From Pempheris klunzingeri (taxonomy: Eukaryota; Chordata; Actinopteri; Acropomatiformes; Pempheridae), in the NCBI RefSeq assembly GCF_042242105.1, contig NC_092033.1:2598908-2662907 (forward strand): a stretch of 64,000 nucleotides of DNA, read 5' to 3'. Shown here piece after piece: positions 29,501 through 41,418 of the stretch. The translations under genes were made by a program, and so were the position numbers. Under the pieces are notes generated by a model. The model was not told the origin of the DNA and ran no database searches. It saw only the letters and a list, made by a program, of their open reading frames with translations. How positions within the stretch are numbered: position 1 is the first letter of the stretch; each line of letters opens with the position of its first letter.

Positions 29501-31619
29501 AACTAACCAGCAACAACTGTGGTGTTGTGTTACAGAAGCCCACCAGACTCCATTCACAAAAACACTAATTTTAGCTCACTCCTCACACACTGACTGTAAC
29601 AGAAGTAGACTACCAGCAACTACCATGTAAAATTAGTGTTTTTGTGAATGGAGTCTGGTGGGCTTCTGTAACACAACACCACACCACAGTTGTTGCTGGT
29701 TAGTTCTATCAGATACTTTGAATAGCAATCTGAGTTTGTTAGTGGCAAAAACAAGCAAAGTATCTGATAGAACTAACCAGCAACAACTGTGGTGTTGTGT
29801 TACAGAAGCCCACCAGACTCCATTCATAAAAACACTAATTTTACATGGTAGTTGCTGGTCTACTTCTGTCACGGTCAGTTAGAGTGTGAGGAGTGAGCTT
29901 AAATTAGTGTTTTTGTGAATGGAGTCTGGTGTGTTTGTGGTTAAAATCCTTTCCATAATGCACTTAGAATAACAATCTGAGCCTGTCAGTGGCTAAAACA
30001 AGCACTTTTAGCGGACGTACTTTGATATTTATTTAAGGCTTGAAGGTTGTTTTACTTTACTTCAGGCCTGTGTAATGTGTAAACAATGTTAGAGGTATTT
30101 ATACAGTAGAAACACAAGTGTAAATAATTTAGATTTTGCTGTATTTGGTTTAAAGATACCAGAGATGTGCTGGAGTTTAAAGCGAGAAGAGTGTCTGCAC
30201 TGCAGCAAACCAGGAAGCTGAATCCAACATTAAGCTTTAATATACAAGATGGTTTCTGTACAGTTGAGGGCGTAAATATACCTGAATGGGATATTAGAAA
30301 TAAAAAAAAAAAACTTAATTGAGTTAAGAAGGAAATAAAAATCATCCTTACATGATAACCTCTTAAAATATTTGCATTTTAATCAATAGAAATAAATGTG
30401 GCACATAATTAGAGTTATTTACTGTCTCTGAAACTCAGCAGAAATATTATTATTATTATTATTATTAGCGATAAAAGGCACTCTTGCTAAATGAAAGAAA
30501 AGGAACCTGGACGTAAAAAGATCTGATCACATGATCAATCAGCCTTTACTGTTTGTACGCCAGTTACTGCCAATGCCAAGCTGTTAGTCAGACTTTCTTG
30601 TTGGTCAATTATCCATTAACGCTCTGTCTTTGCTGGAGAAGTAAGACATGTGTGGGCAACCAAAAGACCAGAGGCAACAACTTCTACATCAACATCAACA
30701 TCATCATCATCATCAACATCATCATCATCATCATCGTCTAAATCAGCCCCAGAGGCCCATGGGCCCTCACACAGCGGGAATGTTGGTAAGCTCTGGTCCC
30801 TCAGATACTTTCCTCATCTTCCCATATTGTGACTGTAATGATCGTGACAGTAAAATAGGTCCTCGTCCTGCTGCTGAATCTCTTTAGAGAAACATTTTAT
30901 CCTGAGTATTTCTCTCTCTCTCTGTCATCAGGAGAACACGACCACACCAGAACAGCGCTGGCTGTGTTTTTTCCTTCGCTGGTGATCATCTGCGTTTTGA
31001 TCGCCTCCTGCTACTGGTGGTGAGCAAGAAACAAGCATGGTAGCATGACAGAGATGTAAAGAGAGTCCAGTTTTATGGACTTTGAGCGAGGGATGGTTAA
31101 AAAGTTGACACACTTTCTAGTTTACAAGCCAACATTAGCTCAAGCTCATCACTTCTGCACTAGCTCCTGAAGATATAACCCTTCTGCGGTCCTTATTTGG
31201 GAAAGAATATGTACGCTAGACAACAGCAAGAGATAAAAAGCTTCTTGATTCTGTTTGAATTGGGCCATAAATCACATTTACAAGATCATTTTTTCATGCA
31301 GTTAGTGACAGTGTTGGCTCCATGCTGACTCTGACAGTTAGCTCTGACCCAGCTGGTCACTCCTCCTCTGGCTGACTCTGGTAAAGACGGAGCTAAAGTG
31401 AACAGTTAAAATGATCTCTGGTTAGAAAGACAAGAGGTTAGACTTCATGTTTACACCCACAAAATCAACATCTGAGTTTTGATGGACTCAGCAGCAGCAT
31501 GAGACTAATTTCAGTGGTTATAATCTCACCACAGTTCCCGTCGCTCCCTCAAGAGAACAGAAACCAACACGGCAGAGCTGGCACCCATGAACCCTCCGCC
31601 ACCGGGTCAGGCCCTCTAG
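23514..31619 (+). CDS. il15ra: Interleukin-15 receptor subunit alpha (8 coding exons)
   Basis: Single-pass receptor that binds IL-15 through one sushi domain and presents it to beta/gamma chains. Exons: 23514-23595, 25127-25327, 27490-27537, 27810-27857, 28963-29124, 30747-30785, 30932-31019, 31535-31619; 250 aa plus stop. Residues 1 to about 23 form a signal peptide ([12 protein letters not shown]...). The sushi domain spans about 32-94, with [11 protein letters not shown] matching human RKAGTSSLTEC and the terminal CI matching. Residues 95-193 are a Ser/Thr/Pro-rich stalk, about 201-222 a membrane helix ([17 protein letters not shown]), and 223-250 a short cytosolic tail with SRRSLKRTE. The sushi domain has seven cysteines rather than four. 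Introns are crowded with foldback elements. Fish lack a separate IL2RA at this position. Exons 3-6 are called from splice sites and composition and could include skipped or alternative ones. Confidence 0.9.
26325..27415. mobile_element. TTAA foldback element, copy in IL15RA intron 2, split by a nested MITE
   Basis: The left arm begins near 26325 (GCTGGTAGGCACAAA). The inner pair is CAGTCTCTATTGAAAAAAAC and GTCTATGGAGTCTGG. The right arm runs to TCTACTGGACCAATTC at about 26946, is interrupted by a TTAA-flanked MITE, and resumes at 27365 with ACAAAATATGTCAAAATAAA...ACACAGGAGTT, the family's right end. Non-coding. Confidence 0.8.
26953..27364. mobile_element. TTAA-flanked MITE with CCCTTTCATGCAT terminal repeats
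   Basis: Target duplications TTAA at 26953-26956 and 27361-27364. The left end reads TCCTTTCATGCATAG and the right end inverts to CCCTTTCATGCATGAACTA. About 404 bp between the duplications, non-coding. It sits inside the right arm of a foldback element, so it is the younger of the two. Confidence 0.85.
28602..28768. mobile_element. Right-end piece of a TTAA foldback element in IL15RA intron 4
   Basis: GATCTACTGGACCAGTTC...ATGTAAAAACAGAGCCCAG followed by GGATCCTTTAA matches the family's right end and finishes at TTAA (28765-28768). A TTAA at 28602-28605 may mark the left end of an internally deleted copy; it is followed by a poly-G run. Confidence 0.65.
29326..30045. mobile_element. Rearranged TTAA foldback element in IL15RA intron 5
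   Basis: Starts after TTAA (29326-29329) with AAACATGGGCCCTGTTTTTA and the GACTGGTAGGTATAAAAAC arm. Its middle holds three alternating, nearly identical arms (29448-29572, inverse at 29632-29757, direct again at 29758-29850). It ends near 30030 with AAGCACTTTTAGCGGACGTA. Confidence 0.8.
30686..30736. repeat. (ATC)n microsatellite before IL15RA exon 6
   Basis: CATCAACATCATCATCATC-type array ending 10 bases before the acceptor of the 39-nt exon at 30747. The usual pyrimidine-rich tract is largely replaced by the array. Confidence 0.9.
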
Positions 31620-31889
31620 AGGTTCGACCCTATGACCTGCAGCCGTCCCAGGGATCAATGGATCAGTGGATCGATGGATCGCCTCCATGCTGTGAAGAGC
31701 AGGCTGAGTGTGTGCCGCCCATCTGATGTGACGTGATTATTTCTTGTTTGCACATTCCCAAGAATTTGAATTTTTAATTTCCCTGAAGACCATGTGAGCA
31801 TTTTCACCTGTTGCTACAACAGATGGTGCAATTTTAAAGGATGAATCCCTCCGACAAGTATTCTAAGTTAAAATCACAACCACTCCCAT

Positions 31890-32035
31890 GTTCTGCAAGG
31901 TAAAATTACTGTTAGTGGTGATTAAACGGCCGTTTCTGGTTAAACAAAAAGGATCTTCCAGATCTATTTCTGTAGGGATCCTTTCTGTATTACTTTGATC
32001 TGGTTCAATTAATCATTTAGCCATAGTAGCTCAAA
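31890..32035. mobile_element. Internal piece of the TTAA foldback family
   Basis: TTAAACAAAAAGGATCTTCC, then CTGTAGGGATCCTTTCTGTA and TACTTTGATCTGG, as in the 26.8 and 46.3 kb copies. Both ends are missing. Confidence 0.75.
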
Positions 32036-32494
32036 TATACCGTCCACTCTCTACTCGATCAATTCCCAACGTTATTTGAGTTTTTGGAACATTTTGGACT
32101 GAGGTTTCAAAAAATACCAGTTTTATAGAGATTATAGAGCACTTTTTTTGTATCTTTGTGAGTTAATACACAGGAATATTATATATTATTATATTATTAG
32201 AAACACTGACACTGTAGATCAAAAGACAGAACTGTGGCATTCATAATTTTTGGAAGGTCAGCAGGCTAGCTAAGGGCTAATATGGTCAGTTTGTGTTTCT
32301 TCACTTCGTAATAGAGCTTCATAAAATCATCCCTTATCTTTTTTTACTGAGCTTGTGTGGCCTTACTGTCTAGCTGATGTTTGTTCAGCTGCTGTGCCTT
32401 AAAGAAATGTTCTCATCAGCTGTTGTAAAGTCAGTCGTGATGAGGAGTTTACAGCTGATTGGCAAGAGATACCTGGATCTTCCTAGTGGCAGAG

Positions 32495-32625
32495 AAAGGA
32501 TCCCTGCAGAGACAACTGTTAAATGGTTCGGTTCAAAACAACCAGACTCCATTGACAAAAATAGTAATTTTACATGGAAAGTTGCTGGTCCACCGCTGTC
32601 TCGATCAGTTAGTTTGTTTGTGGTA
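32495..32625. mobile_element. Internal piece of the TTAA foldback family
   Basis: AAAGGATCCCTGCAGAGA, CCAGACTCCATTGACAAAAA and GTTGCTGGTCCACCGCTGTC in family order; both ends are missing. Confidence 0.75.
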
Positions 32626-33374
32626 TTATGGTACTTTTACTTTATTGAGGCTGATAGATATTAATGATTACAAGAGTAATTAGTCATTTTTGCTCTTTTT
32701 ATTTTAAAATGGGCAAAATCATGACCTTCTTTGTGAATGTAATTATATAAAATTAGTGAAAAATGAAGCATTAGATGGCAACTGAGGTACCAATACCACG
32801 AGGAAGATCCAGGTCCTGGCATATGTGTAAAAAAATATATATATATATATTAATGGTGTTAATTACAGAGTAAAAACTGTCTCTTGGTTGTTAAAACCAG
32901 GAAAATAAAAGAAGAAATGTCAAGAAATGGCGTTTTTCTGACACTCCCTGCGTTTAATGAAGTGTCCGTCAGTCTCCAGATCAAGTTGTTTGCTGATGAT
33001 TAATTGTTTTATGACTGTCGTGCCTCAGCCCGTGCCTCACTTTCTTTGTTTTGGATGTTGCCTCACAGGAATATAAAAGCTGCCAATATATAACCTGGTA
33101 GCAACTCGTGGCTCAGAACAATCAGTATATAGTAGATATACTGTAGGTGCTGTATATCAAAGTATGTATTGTTGATCACTGTATCAAGATTCTTGAAATA
33201 TGTATAATTTCCTGAGACATTTACGAGCTGATCAGTAGCTTTTAAAACGATCAACTGTGTTCATCAGTGTTGTTTTGTGTGCCGCTGTATGAACTTTACT
33301 TTCCATTTTCATGCAAATACCTCAGTGATGTATGGAGAGGCCCATTTCTGCCACTGTGATGCAGACAAAATACC

Positions 33375-33765
33375 ATCCTGTAAATCATAATAATGTGAAA
33401 CTTTCTGAAATTATGAGTTAGTATTTCAAAATAATTAGAAACTTTTTCAAAATAGTGACTTAGTATCTGTAAATATGAATATTGTTTCTCAAAAGTGACA
33501 TTTAGAAACTCTTAAAATTACTTTGCATCTAAAAATAATGACTTTGATCATATTTTTTCTCCAAAATAGTGATTGATAGTATGTTGAAATTAGAAAATTG
33601 GAAACTCATCATAGTAAGAAACCTTAAAATGATGACTTAGTATCTTGATTAGAAATCTCAAAATAGATCTTAAAACATTGAAAAACTTTTAATAATCATT
33701 ATTCGATAATGATGATCTCAAATGTTTCTCATTGTTTTGAGAGAACTTCTAATTACTTCTTAAAT
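33375..33765. repeat. Degenerate AT-rich tandem repeat
   Basis: About 20-bp units built on AAAATAATGACTTAGTATCT / AGAAACTTTTTCAAAATAGT recur more than ten times with drift. A similar minisatellite type is common in fish genomes. Non-coding. Confidence 0.65.
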
Positions 33766-35121
33766 GATCTTTTTGCCCGTAACAGTGGTGGAAATTGGCT
33801 CCCATAGTTATAACAGAATGAAATATGCAGCCTTTTAAAGCACCCCTCTTGTTTTTATTTGTTAATCTCTACTGTCAATCCCTGTTTTTCTTTTTTAAAT
33901 GAATGTTTTTTATCAATGAGGGACTTTTACAGCTGCTGGTAGTCAGCTTTTAAGTCAGAACTGTGTAGACTCATTATACAACACTGACATGTTTCCTCCT
34001 GTCCAGTTCAGTTGTTTTTCTTTGAAGTTGTCAGTCTTGCATAGCCTCTTGGACGTGTTTTTGTTTGCTCTCATTTTTGCACTGAAAGCTTTTGTGGTGT
34101 TTTGCCAACAAAGGAGACGCCGTTTGTCTCAAGAGGACGGAGCCGGCTGGAGGCAGCTGTTTGGCAAAACGCACAGAGCTCAGCGAGTCCAAGCATTGTT
34201 ATCACTATGAAATCAACCGTTTGAGGAGGCCCCAACACGGCATGTCCACTGCCACAAAGCCAGAGCATTATTACCCTCATGAAAATCAGTTATTTCCCAC
34301 ACACACACACGCAAGTAACCAAAAGCATATTGGGTCGTTTAGACTATCAATAAACCAGTGTTATAAATGTGAGCGAGTCGGTGTCGGTCTGTGATGAATT
34401 TCCTCCCTTATTGCTGCACCAGCATGTGTTTTATCTTGTGGTTTTGGTTCCTGTGCAGCTTCTCTCATGTTCAGTACGTCGGTGTGATGCCTGCTTCATC
34501 TAAATGATAATTTTCTAACGCTGCTTCATGTGTTTTGTGCTTCATCTGCGACTGTTTGCCTGCTTCGATGCCCTCATGTCACATTTAGCTGCGTCATTAA
34601 CGTCACGTCATTTCCTGCGTGGACATTTTAATCGTTTTATTTTTACCTTTTTGTTCTTTTATTTTAAGGGGACGTCTGATCAGGGACTAGCAATGTTCAT
34701 TGATATTAACTCAGCCTGTTAAATTAATAATAGGTTTGATTTTAAAAAAAGACACTCAAATGTTTTGTTTTTCTGAGTAAAAGTCGACAAGTTGGTCAGT
34801 TTTTCTTTTTAATGCTCCTTTTCTGTCACACACACCAAACTGTGCTCTCCAGTTAAACCTCAGTTCTCTGCTGAAGGCCACTGGGAGCTAAAGGCTTCCT
34901 AAAGCTAAACGTTAATTGCCTCTCTAAAAGGGAATCCAATTCCCACGATCCTTCTCAGAAAAACGTCACTTATAAAAACAATACAAAAACACTCACATTG
35001 AAAAGTAGTTTTGTCTGATAATTAAACACACTTTCAGTCGTGTTCAGTCTCTTTCGGTGTCTCTGAGTGGCCGGCTTGAAGGTTGCTTTTCAAACACCGA
35101 GGGATTTAGGTCCAAGAAGGG

Positions 35122-38100
35122 TTAGAAAAGAGCCAGGAGCATCCCGTGGGGGACCGCCGGACGGAATCCCCGTGGGATTTCGGCCATCGAGAGCACGTCG
35201 TCCGTCATGAGGAAGACGGTCGGCCCGATGCGGGTCCACACACACCTCTCACACAGCGGGCCTTCAGCAGTCACACCGTCCGTCTGGACAGAGACACAAA
35301 ACAAGACTTTAAAAAGTAACCGTGGCCTTTTTCTCCCAATAAAATCTTCACATAACGACGTGTTACATGTTCTTACACATCTCATCTTTTGTTTGCACAT
35401 GATGAATGCAGAGCCGGGGGTGATGCAGTTGGGACAGTCCGTGACGCAGCACGGCAGGGGCTCGCCCTCCTTCACTAAGGCGCCGGGCATCTCCGATTTC
35501 AGGAAGTACTCCTGGGGAAGTGTGGTTATGTAGAGAGAGGACGATGTAGTTTATTGTACAAACCAGGAAATAAGATTTAGTTTAAAGAGATTTTAAACTG
35601 ATCACAAGTGAGCAAGTATTCTGCTGCCCAACCTGAGGGGGAACATTTTGAATTCACGGTGCTCGACCCTGTGAATGTTAAAGAAAATGATGTAGCAGAC
35701 GGGTGCTGCTGTTGATGAAGCAAATGTAACTCTGAACACTGAAAATCACTGCTTACACCTGCAACTTCAGCTGCACTCTGTTCGAGCAGTCCCGTCCTAT
35801 CATGTGTATTAATAAATAGTTTTATTGTGTTTGGGAAAAGACGTTTTAAGGCTGAACGTGCTTCAGGACTACACGAGCCACAAGCAGATAAACTCCACAG
35901 TGTCTCTTCTGTTGTTTTCACGGCGGACGCTGGGTCACATCTCTGAACCCTTTGCTCTATGTAACACCTACATTTCTCGGAGCAAAGTGGGGATTATAGT
36001 GCCAACTTGGTTTAAGAGCCACAAAGGATGCGCAGGTTCTTCCCACACATCTGATTGGTTAGATTTAGAGTCAGTACGTAGTCCCGCCCTAAAACATACT
36101 CTGCTTTATCGTCTACTGTCCTCTAAATGGGACCACAGTTCACTAAGTGAACATCCTGCTGTGCTGAAGAAGACTGTAAACTAGCGACAGAGAGCAGAAA
36201 CTCAGCAGGAAAATGTTCACTGAGGTAATTAAGTGAGAAGTTTTTGAATGCATCACTTTGGGCACCTGGAGATCATTTCCTGACATTTCACAGACAACTT
36301 CTTCTTCTTTCGTGTATCGTCATATGTCCAGCTCTGTCGTGCAGCCACGCCCTCGTCTCAGGTCCCTCCTCCGATGGTGGTCTATACAGGGGACAGGTGG
36401 TGGTGATGTGCTCCCCGCACTCGCACACTGCACCGTCTATCAGACCCTGGTGCGTAGGCGATTCAGCGGTGTCCATTGCCGGCGAGGTAGATCTTCAACT
36501 CCCTGTTGGCTTCCCTGTTGTTGAGGTGGTATGCTGCCACCACCGTTTTATCAGTGCTGAGCTGCAGGCGCCACCTACGAAAGTAGGCGGCCAAGATAAC
36601 CATGTCCAGGTTGAGGCCCTCTTCCATCGCCTCCCACGTTTGTTGTCGCAGCATAATGGCCAGGTCGTCCACGTACCCGTATCTTCTGGATGTTAAACAG
36701 TATTACAGACAACAAGCTGCTATGACTGATCCAGAATGAACACGACATCAGTCACAGCGTCACGACTGACGGGGGCCCTTTAATAAGTCAGAGACATTGT
36801 TAATATCAATAGCACCACCTGTGCTTTTCCTACTGAGGAGCTATAAACCAGGACTAAAGTTCATTAGTCGCTGGGGCAGCGCCAACAAGTCGGTCTGTGT
36901 TCGAAGCCCGTGGTCCAGAGTGAAATGAAGAGGAAGTGAGGAGCTTAATAATTAATGCAGCGCTGCCTGGTGGTTTTACTTCCCTGCACTCTTCGGGTGC
37001 AGACAGCAGCCAGTCAGTCATTCATTTAATTTAATTTGTATGACAGCAACAGAAACAACAAAAGAGAAGCTCAGTCAGATTTGGCTCCAGTTTGGTTCAT
37101 AACATCTGGCAGAGCACTTGGTCTGATCCAGGTTTAAGAATGCCATCTTGAAGACTAAACAGCGACTTAATGCTTCTGCTGTGGGAACAGCATTTTCCTA
37201 ATTCATAGATATTTTTGAAGAAAATAACATTTCCCAAGGAATTCAAACAACAATTTGTTCTCAAGGAATTTGCACAATAAAACACATCTGGCTTTTAGTT
37301 CAGGCCCCTGTGAGGATGTGAAGCTGCTCCGCAAGGCCGGCGGTGATGAGACAACGTTTGTCTAGATCATGTCTGACGTCAATGTGTGATCTCACTTCTC
37401 TTTAACAAAACCAGAACGGCTCAGCAGGTCTGGACTCATCTTTATAACAACAGCTTTATTTAAAGGAGACGCTACTCATAGTCGCTGCGCTTGTCATTGT
37501 TTTCTAGCAACATCAGATATGACTGTGGCTGTGATTTGAATATGCAAACACGCATGAGGCTGCAGAAGCATGTATAAGGAGTGAGGGCACACGGTTAGAT
37601 CTTACCCCGGCCATTGTGAGGATGTGGCGGATGTTCTTAGTGATGATCAGCGAGGTCTTGGCACGAGTCGCGGCCACATAGAGCAGGTTCCACTCATCGT
37701 CGGGGATATCATCTGAGCGGGGAAGACAAATATTCAAATATTAATCACATTTTATGCTGCCTTCAAAGACCACTGTGGATCAGACTCAGGTAGATGTCCT
37801 GGCCCGGTCGAACTGTCAAACAGACAGGCAACCCCAAACACAAGACTTAATAATTAGGCAGCAAATACAGTCTGGCAAAAACCTGCAATCTACGGAGGGT
37901 TTGTCCAAAGAAACGTACCGAACGAGAAGTTGGGACTGAAAAGCTGGTTGTGTCTCGAACAGGGAACCTTGGTGAAGTCATCGGAGACCACCACCGTGTC
38001 GAACTCCAGACCTTTGGCCTTGTGGACCGTCCCGACAATGAAGTCTGGAACAAAAGAGCGGACATCAGGATCACATTTTAACTGCCTGGAAAAAGGTTTA

Positions 38101-41100
38101 TATCATATATATATATATCTTTTATATATATATATCAAACCTCAGAGTTAAGAGTTTTTCTTTTTTAAAATTAGATTTGAACTGTTCCTAAATGAACGTA
38201 TGCGTCCAAACGTTCATTATATCCAAATTAAACTATAAAACAGCGGAACCAGAGAAAAGAGAGCTGTTAATATCGTCATTAAATACCATGAAAAGATCAA
38301 AACCCACAAATGAATTGATCATTTAGTCAAACCTGGTGTATCTCAATGTTCCTCCACAAGTAAAAAGCACATCAATGAGCCTTTAAGTAAATCACCTGTG
38401 GGAGTCGGCAGGTTTGGGGCTGAGAACAGGCACTTTTTCAACCCCCCCCCCGTGAGATTTGCCGACGGTAACAGAGGTGCAGAATGTCTGATGCTGCAGA
38501 TTCGTGGTCATGGACGTCAAATTTAACGGCATATTTTGGGATTCGACATTGTACATTTACCTCCTTTCTTGATATTTAACATTTTATTTTGTGTCTGTCA
38601 CGTGTTAAAGCACTAAAAAGTGCTTTTATTTACACACCTGCACTGTGATAGTCATCTTCATTGCACCTTTCCAGGCGCATCACCAGCTCGGGGATGCGAC
38701 TCGTGTATTTCTCCACGATGTTGAGTTTGGCCTCCAGCTCCTTGTCCTCCGTCTGCTCCACGTACTTCTTCAGGGCCCAGAAGCCATTTGTGTTTTTCTT
38801 GGCGAAGCAGCGAATAAGAGTGTCCCTGATGACTGAAGGCAGAGCAAGTTCAACAAAATGTCAGAATTTAACTAACTCACAGGGTAAATGTGCGTTTTTG
38901 GATGAATCTCACATTTTGGTTGTCCGCCGGGCCTTTGGACTTCCTGTCCTGCCCCTTGCATCAGGTGCCAGAGGTCCAGGATCCTATTCAGGCCGATACT
39001 TTTGACGCCCTGAATGAAAAGGCAGATGTAAGGCCCTGGATTAACTAGTTAGCTTTGCATCAAGCTTTCCAATAGATAGAATACTGGTAACTCAAATCTT
39101 TATGCTAAAAGTTACAGATGTTGGACAAAAGCAGCAGCTCTTGAAGGAAAAAGTAACCAACTAACGGTAAAGAAACCCTGATATACACATTTTGAGAGTT
39201 AGATGAGAAGATGGGTGCCAATCTCATGTGTGTGTATTTCCCAATGTCAAACTATTCCTTTAAATAAGGTTTACAGGTCTGACAAGGAGGTATGTTTCCT
39301 CCACAGTGTCTCATTTATTGTTTCGTTTTTTGTGTTGTGCATAAAAATACAAAATATATTAAAATACAAATATAAAAATGTATTTACTGACTGACAAACA
39401 TACACACACATAAACAATCACACACACACTCACTCCTACGAAGTGGATCCGGCAGAGTGGGTTGACGTCGGTGAGCCGTACTGCTTCGGTGAACACGCTG
39501 ACGTTGCACCTCGACAAGATGGCCGTCGTCCCCTGGCAAGGACGGACACCCGTCCTGATGGCGGCTTCAACCTTCACAGCGGTCTCGTCACACACGCCGC
39601 CTACAGCGTGAACACAGACGAGCCAAGAAGCAGGAAAATATTCGATTATCATTCTTACATTTTAATAGAATCTCATTTTGTAGAAAGTCTTTCTAGGTAG
39701 GTGACACCGTACTTACCTTTTTGCTTTCCTCCCACCAGAATCTTCTGCACTCCTTTGCACACTTTAAGGATGGTGGCACCCACATAGGCGATTTCAGCAC
39801 CAAACCGAAAACTCTGGACAAAAAAAAATCATTTTGTCATTCAAACAAAGAGCCTCCAAACAGGCACTGCACCGCTGTTTTATAATGAGAGTCATCAGGT
39901 GGAAGTAATCCCTCCGTTTACTGTGTGTGTGTGTGTGTGCGTACCTGTGTCAGGTAGTAGATGTGTGTGTGGTCGACTATTTGCAGGGCGTTGACGGCGC
40001 CTTTGAAGGTGTAGATCTGCTGATGAGGATCTCCAACCAGGATTTTCCCACAGCGCTGAGACAGCAGCACGTCCATGATGGCTGGGGGAGAGGAAAGTTA
40101 CGCATAAAAGATTGAAATCATGCTTTTGCGCTATCGAGCAGGACTGAGCGACAGTTTAGGCGTCACTACCTGGAGTGCAGTCCTGCGCCTCATCGATGAA
40201 AATGGCGTCGTATTGGTCGGACAGCTGGGGCTTGGGGATTTGGAGCTGCCACAACTTGAGGTAACCTGAAAAGAAAAGGTTCTGTTGACCACTTTGTCCC
40301 TCCAACATTAAAGCAGGAACAATTTCATTCATTTCAACCATTAAAACAAAATGGCGTACCATCATGCGTCATGTGGTAAGCGTCTTTTTTTGTCTCACTG
40401 AGATCCTTCATCTTGTCCCAGATCATCCGTGCGTCACGGGCAAACAACTAGGATTTCACAATAAAAGAAACCGTTTAAATGTGACTTTGCAGTGCTCGTG
40501 CTCTTATTCTTTATTCACACTAAAAATAAAAAGGTCTGCAGTGTTCGTACCGGTCGTTCATATGGATCTATCGCCGTCTTCTCGCCATGCCTGTTCATGG
40601 TGGTGATGGGGACGTGTCTGAGGTCGATGACCGGATCCGCTGAACCCATGAACGTGTTGAGAGTCGTGGCCACCACTTTGGCTTTGACATAGCCGCCGCG
40701 GCCTTCGGGCAGAACACAGTTGATGGTGAATGGATTGAGGTTACAGGTCAGCTTCCGACGACTGTGGTACCTGAACAGTACGACATAGTTTTAAAATGGA
40801 CCATATAAACATCAGGACACGAAGACAACATGAACCAAAGTTGAGGTTAATTCTACGGTTGCATTCAACACCCAAATCTTAATGCAAATGAAGGGAGGCT
40901 TTGGTTCTCACCTCCTCCCGACATCTTTGAAGGCCAATGAGTGGACAGTCTTGCAGTCCACGTTTCTGGGAAAGCGGCGCTGCGCCTCAGTGGCCACCGA
41001 CTTGTTGAAGGCCACATACAGGAGGCGGAGGTGCGGCCGCTGCTCGGCGTACTTCACCAGCGTGGTCGTCTTCCCTGTACCTGTGGCAGAAAGACCGGGC

Positions 41101-41377
41101 CACTCAGTCTTATCATTATTATTCTTCATATTATTACTATTTTGCCACCCTAGGAAACCCATAATTTTCTGGTAACACACAACATATAAACTCTTTGGAT
41201 CCCTCAGAAAGTCAAGAGGAGACTTGTCTAGAGAAAGTGCGCCCCCTTGGTGGTGTTTCTGCCATGGCGCCACTGTACCTGCAAAAGCTATGATCTTGAC
41301 CACATGGTCTTCCTGGATGTCGTGGCTGAGGATGTGCTGCTGCTCACATGTGAGCTGAATCTGAGGCTGCCTATCAG

Positions 41378-41418
<41 letters not shown>

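Larger units (their letters stand above)
31620..35121. other. Interval between the convergent 3' ends of IL15RA and FBH1
   Basis: AT-rich. It holds two foldback pieces (about 31890-32035 and 32495-32625), a TATATA run near 32835-32850, a degenerate tandem repeat (33375-33765) and the 3' UTRs of both genes. An AATAAA at 32904-32909 could end IL15RA, but I cannot tell it from chance hexamers. No further gene seen. Confidence 0.6.
35512..37605 (-). other. Penultimate FBH1 intron with a LINE piece and a dispersed repeat
   Basis: 2.1 kb intron. It holds an interspersed repeat (about 36000-36240) shared with NUDT5 intron 6 and a LINE fragment (36288-36692); the rest shows nothing recognisable. Confidence 0.7.

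Noticed and set aside
29448-29850. Regularly spaced repeats resembling a CRISPR array
   Set aside because: Arms alternate in orientation, belong to a eukaryotic foldback element and lie in an intron.
36288-36692. RT fragment as a retroviral or LTR element
   Set aside because: No LTRs, gag, integrase or envelope signals nearby; the palm context and C-terminal CCHC fit a non-LTR LINE.
36244-36696. 150-aa plus-strand ORF
   Set aside because: Antisense of the LINE reverse-transcriptase fragment.
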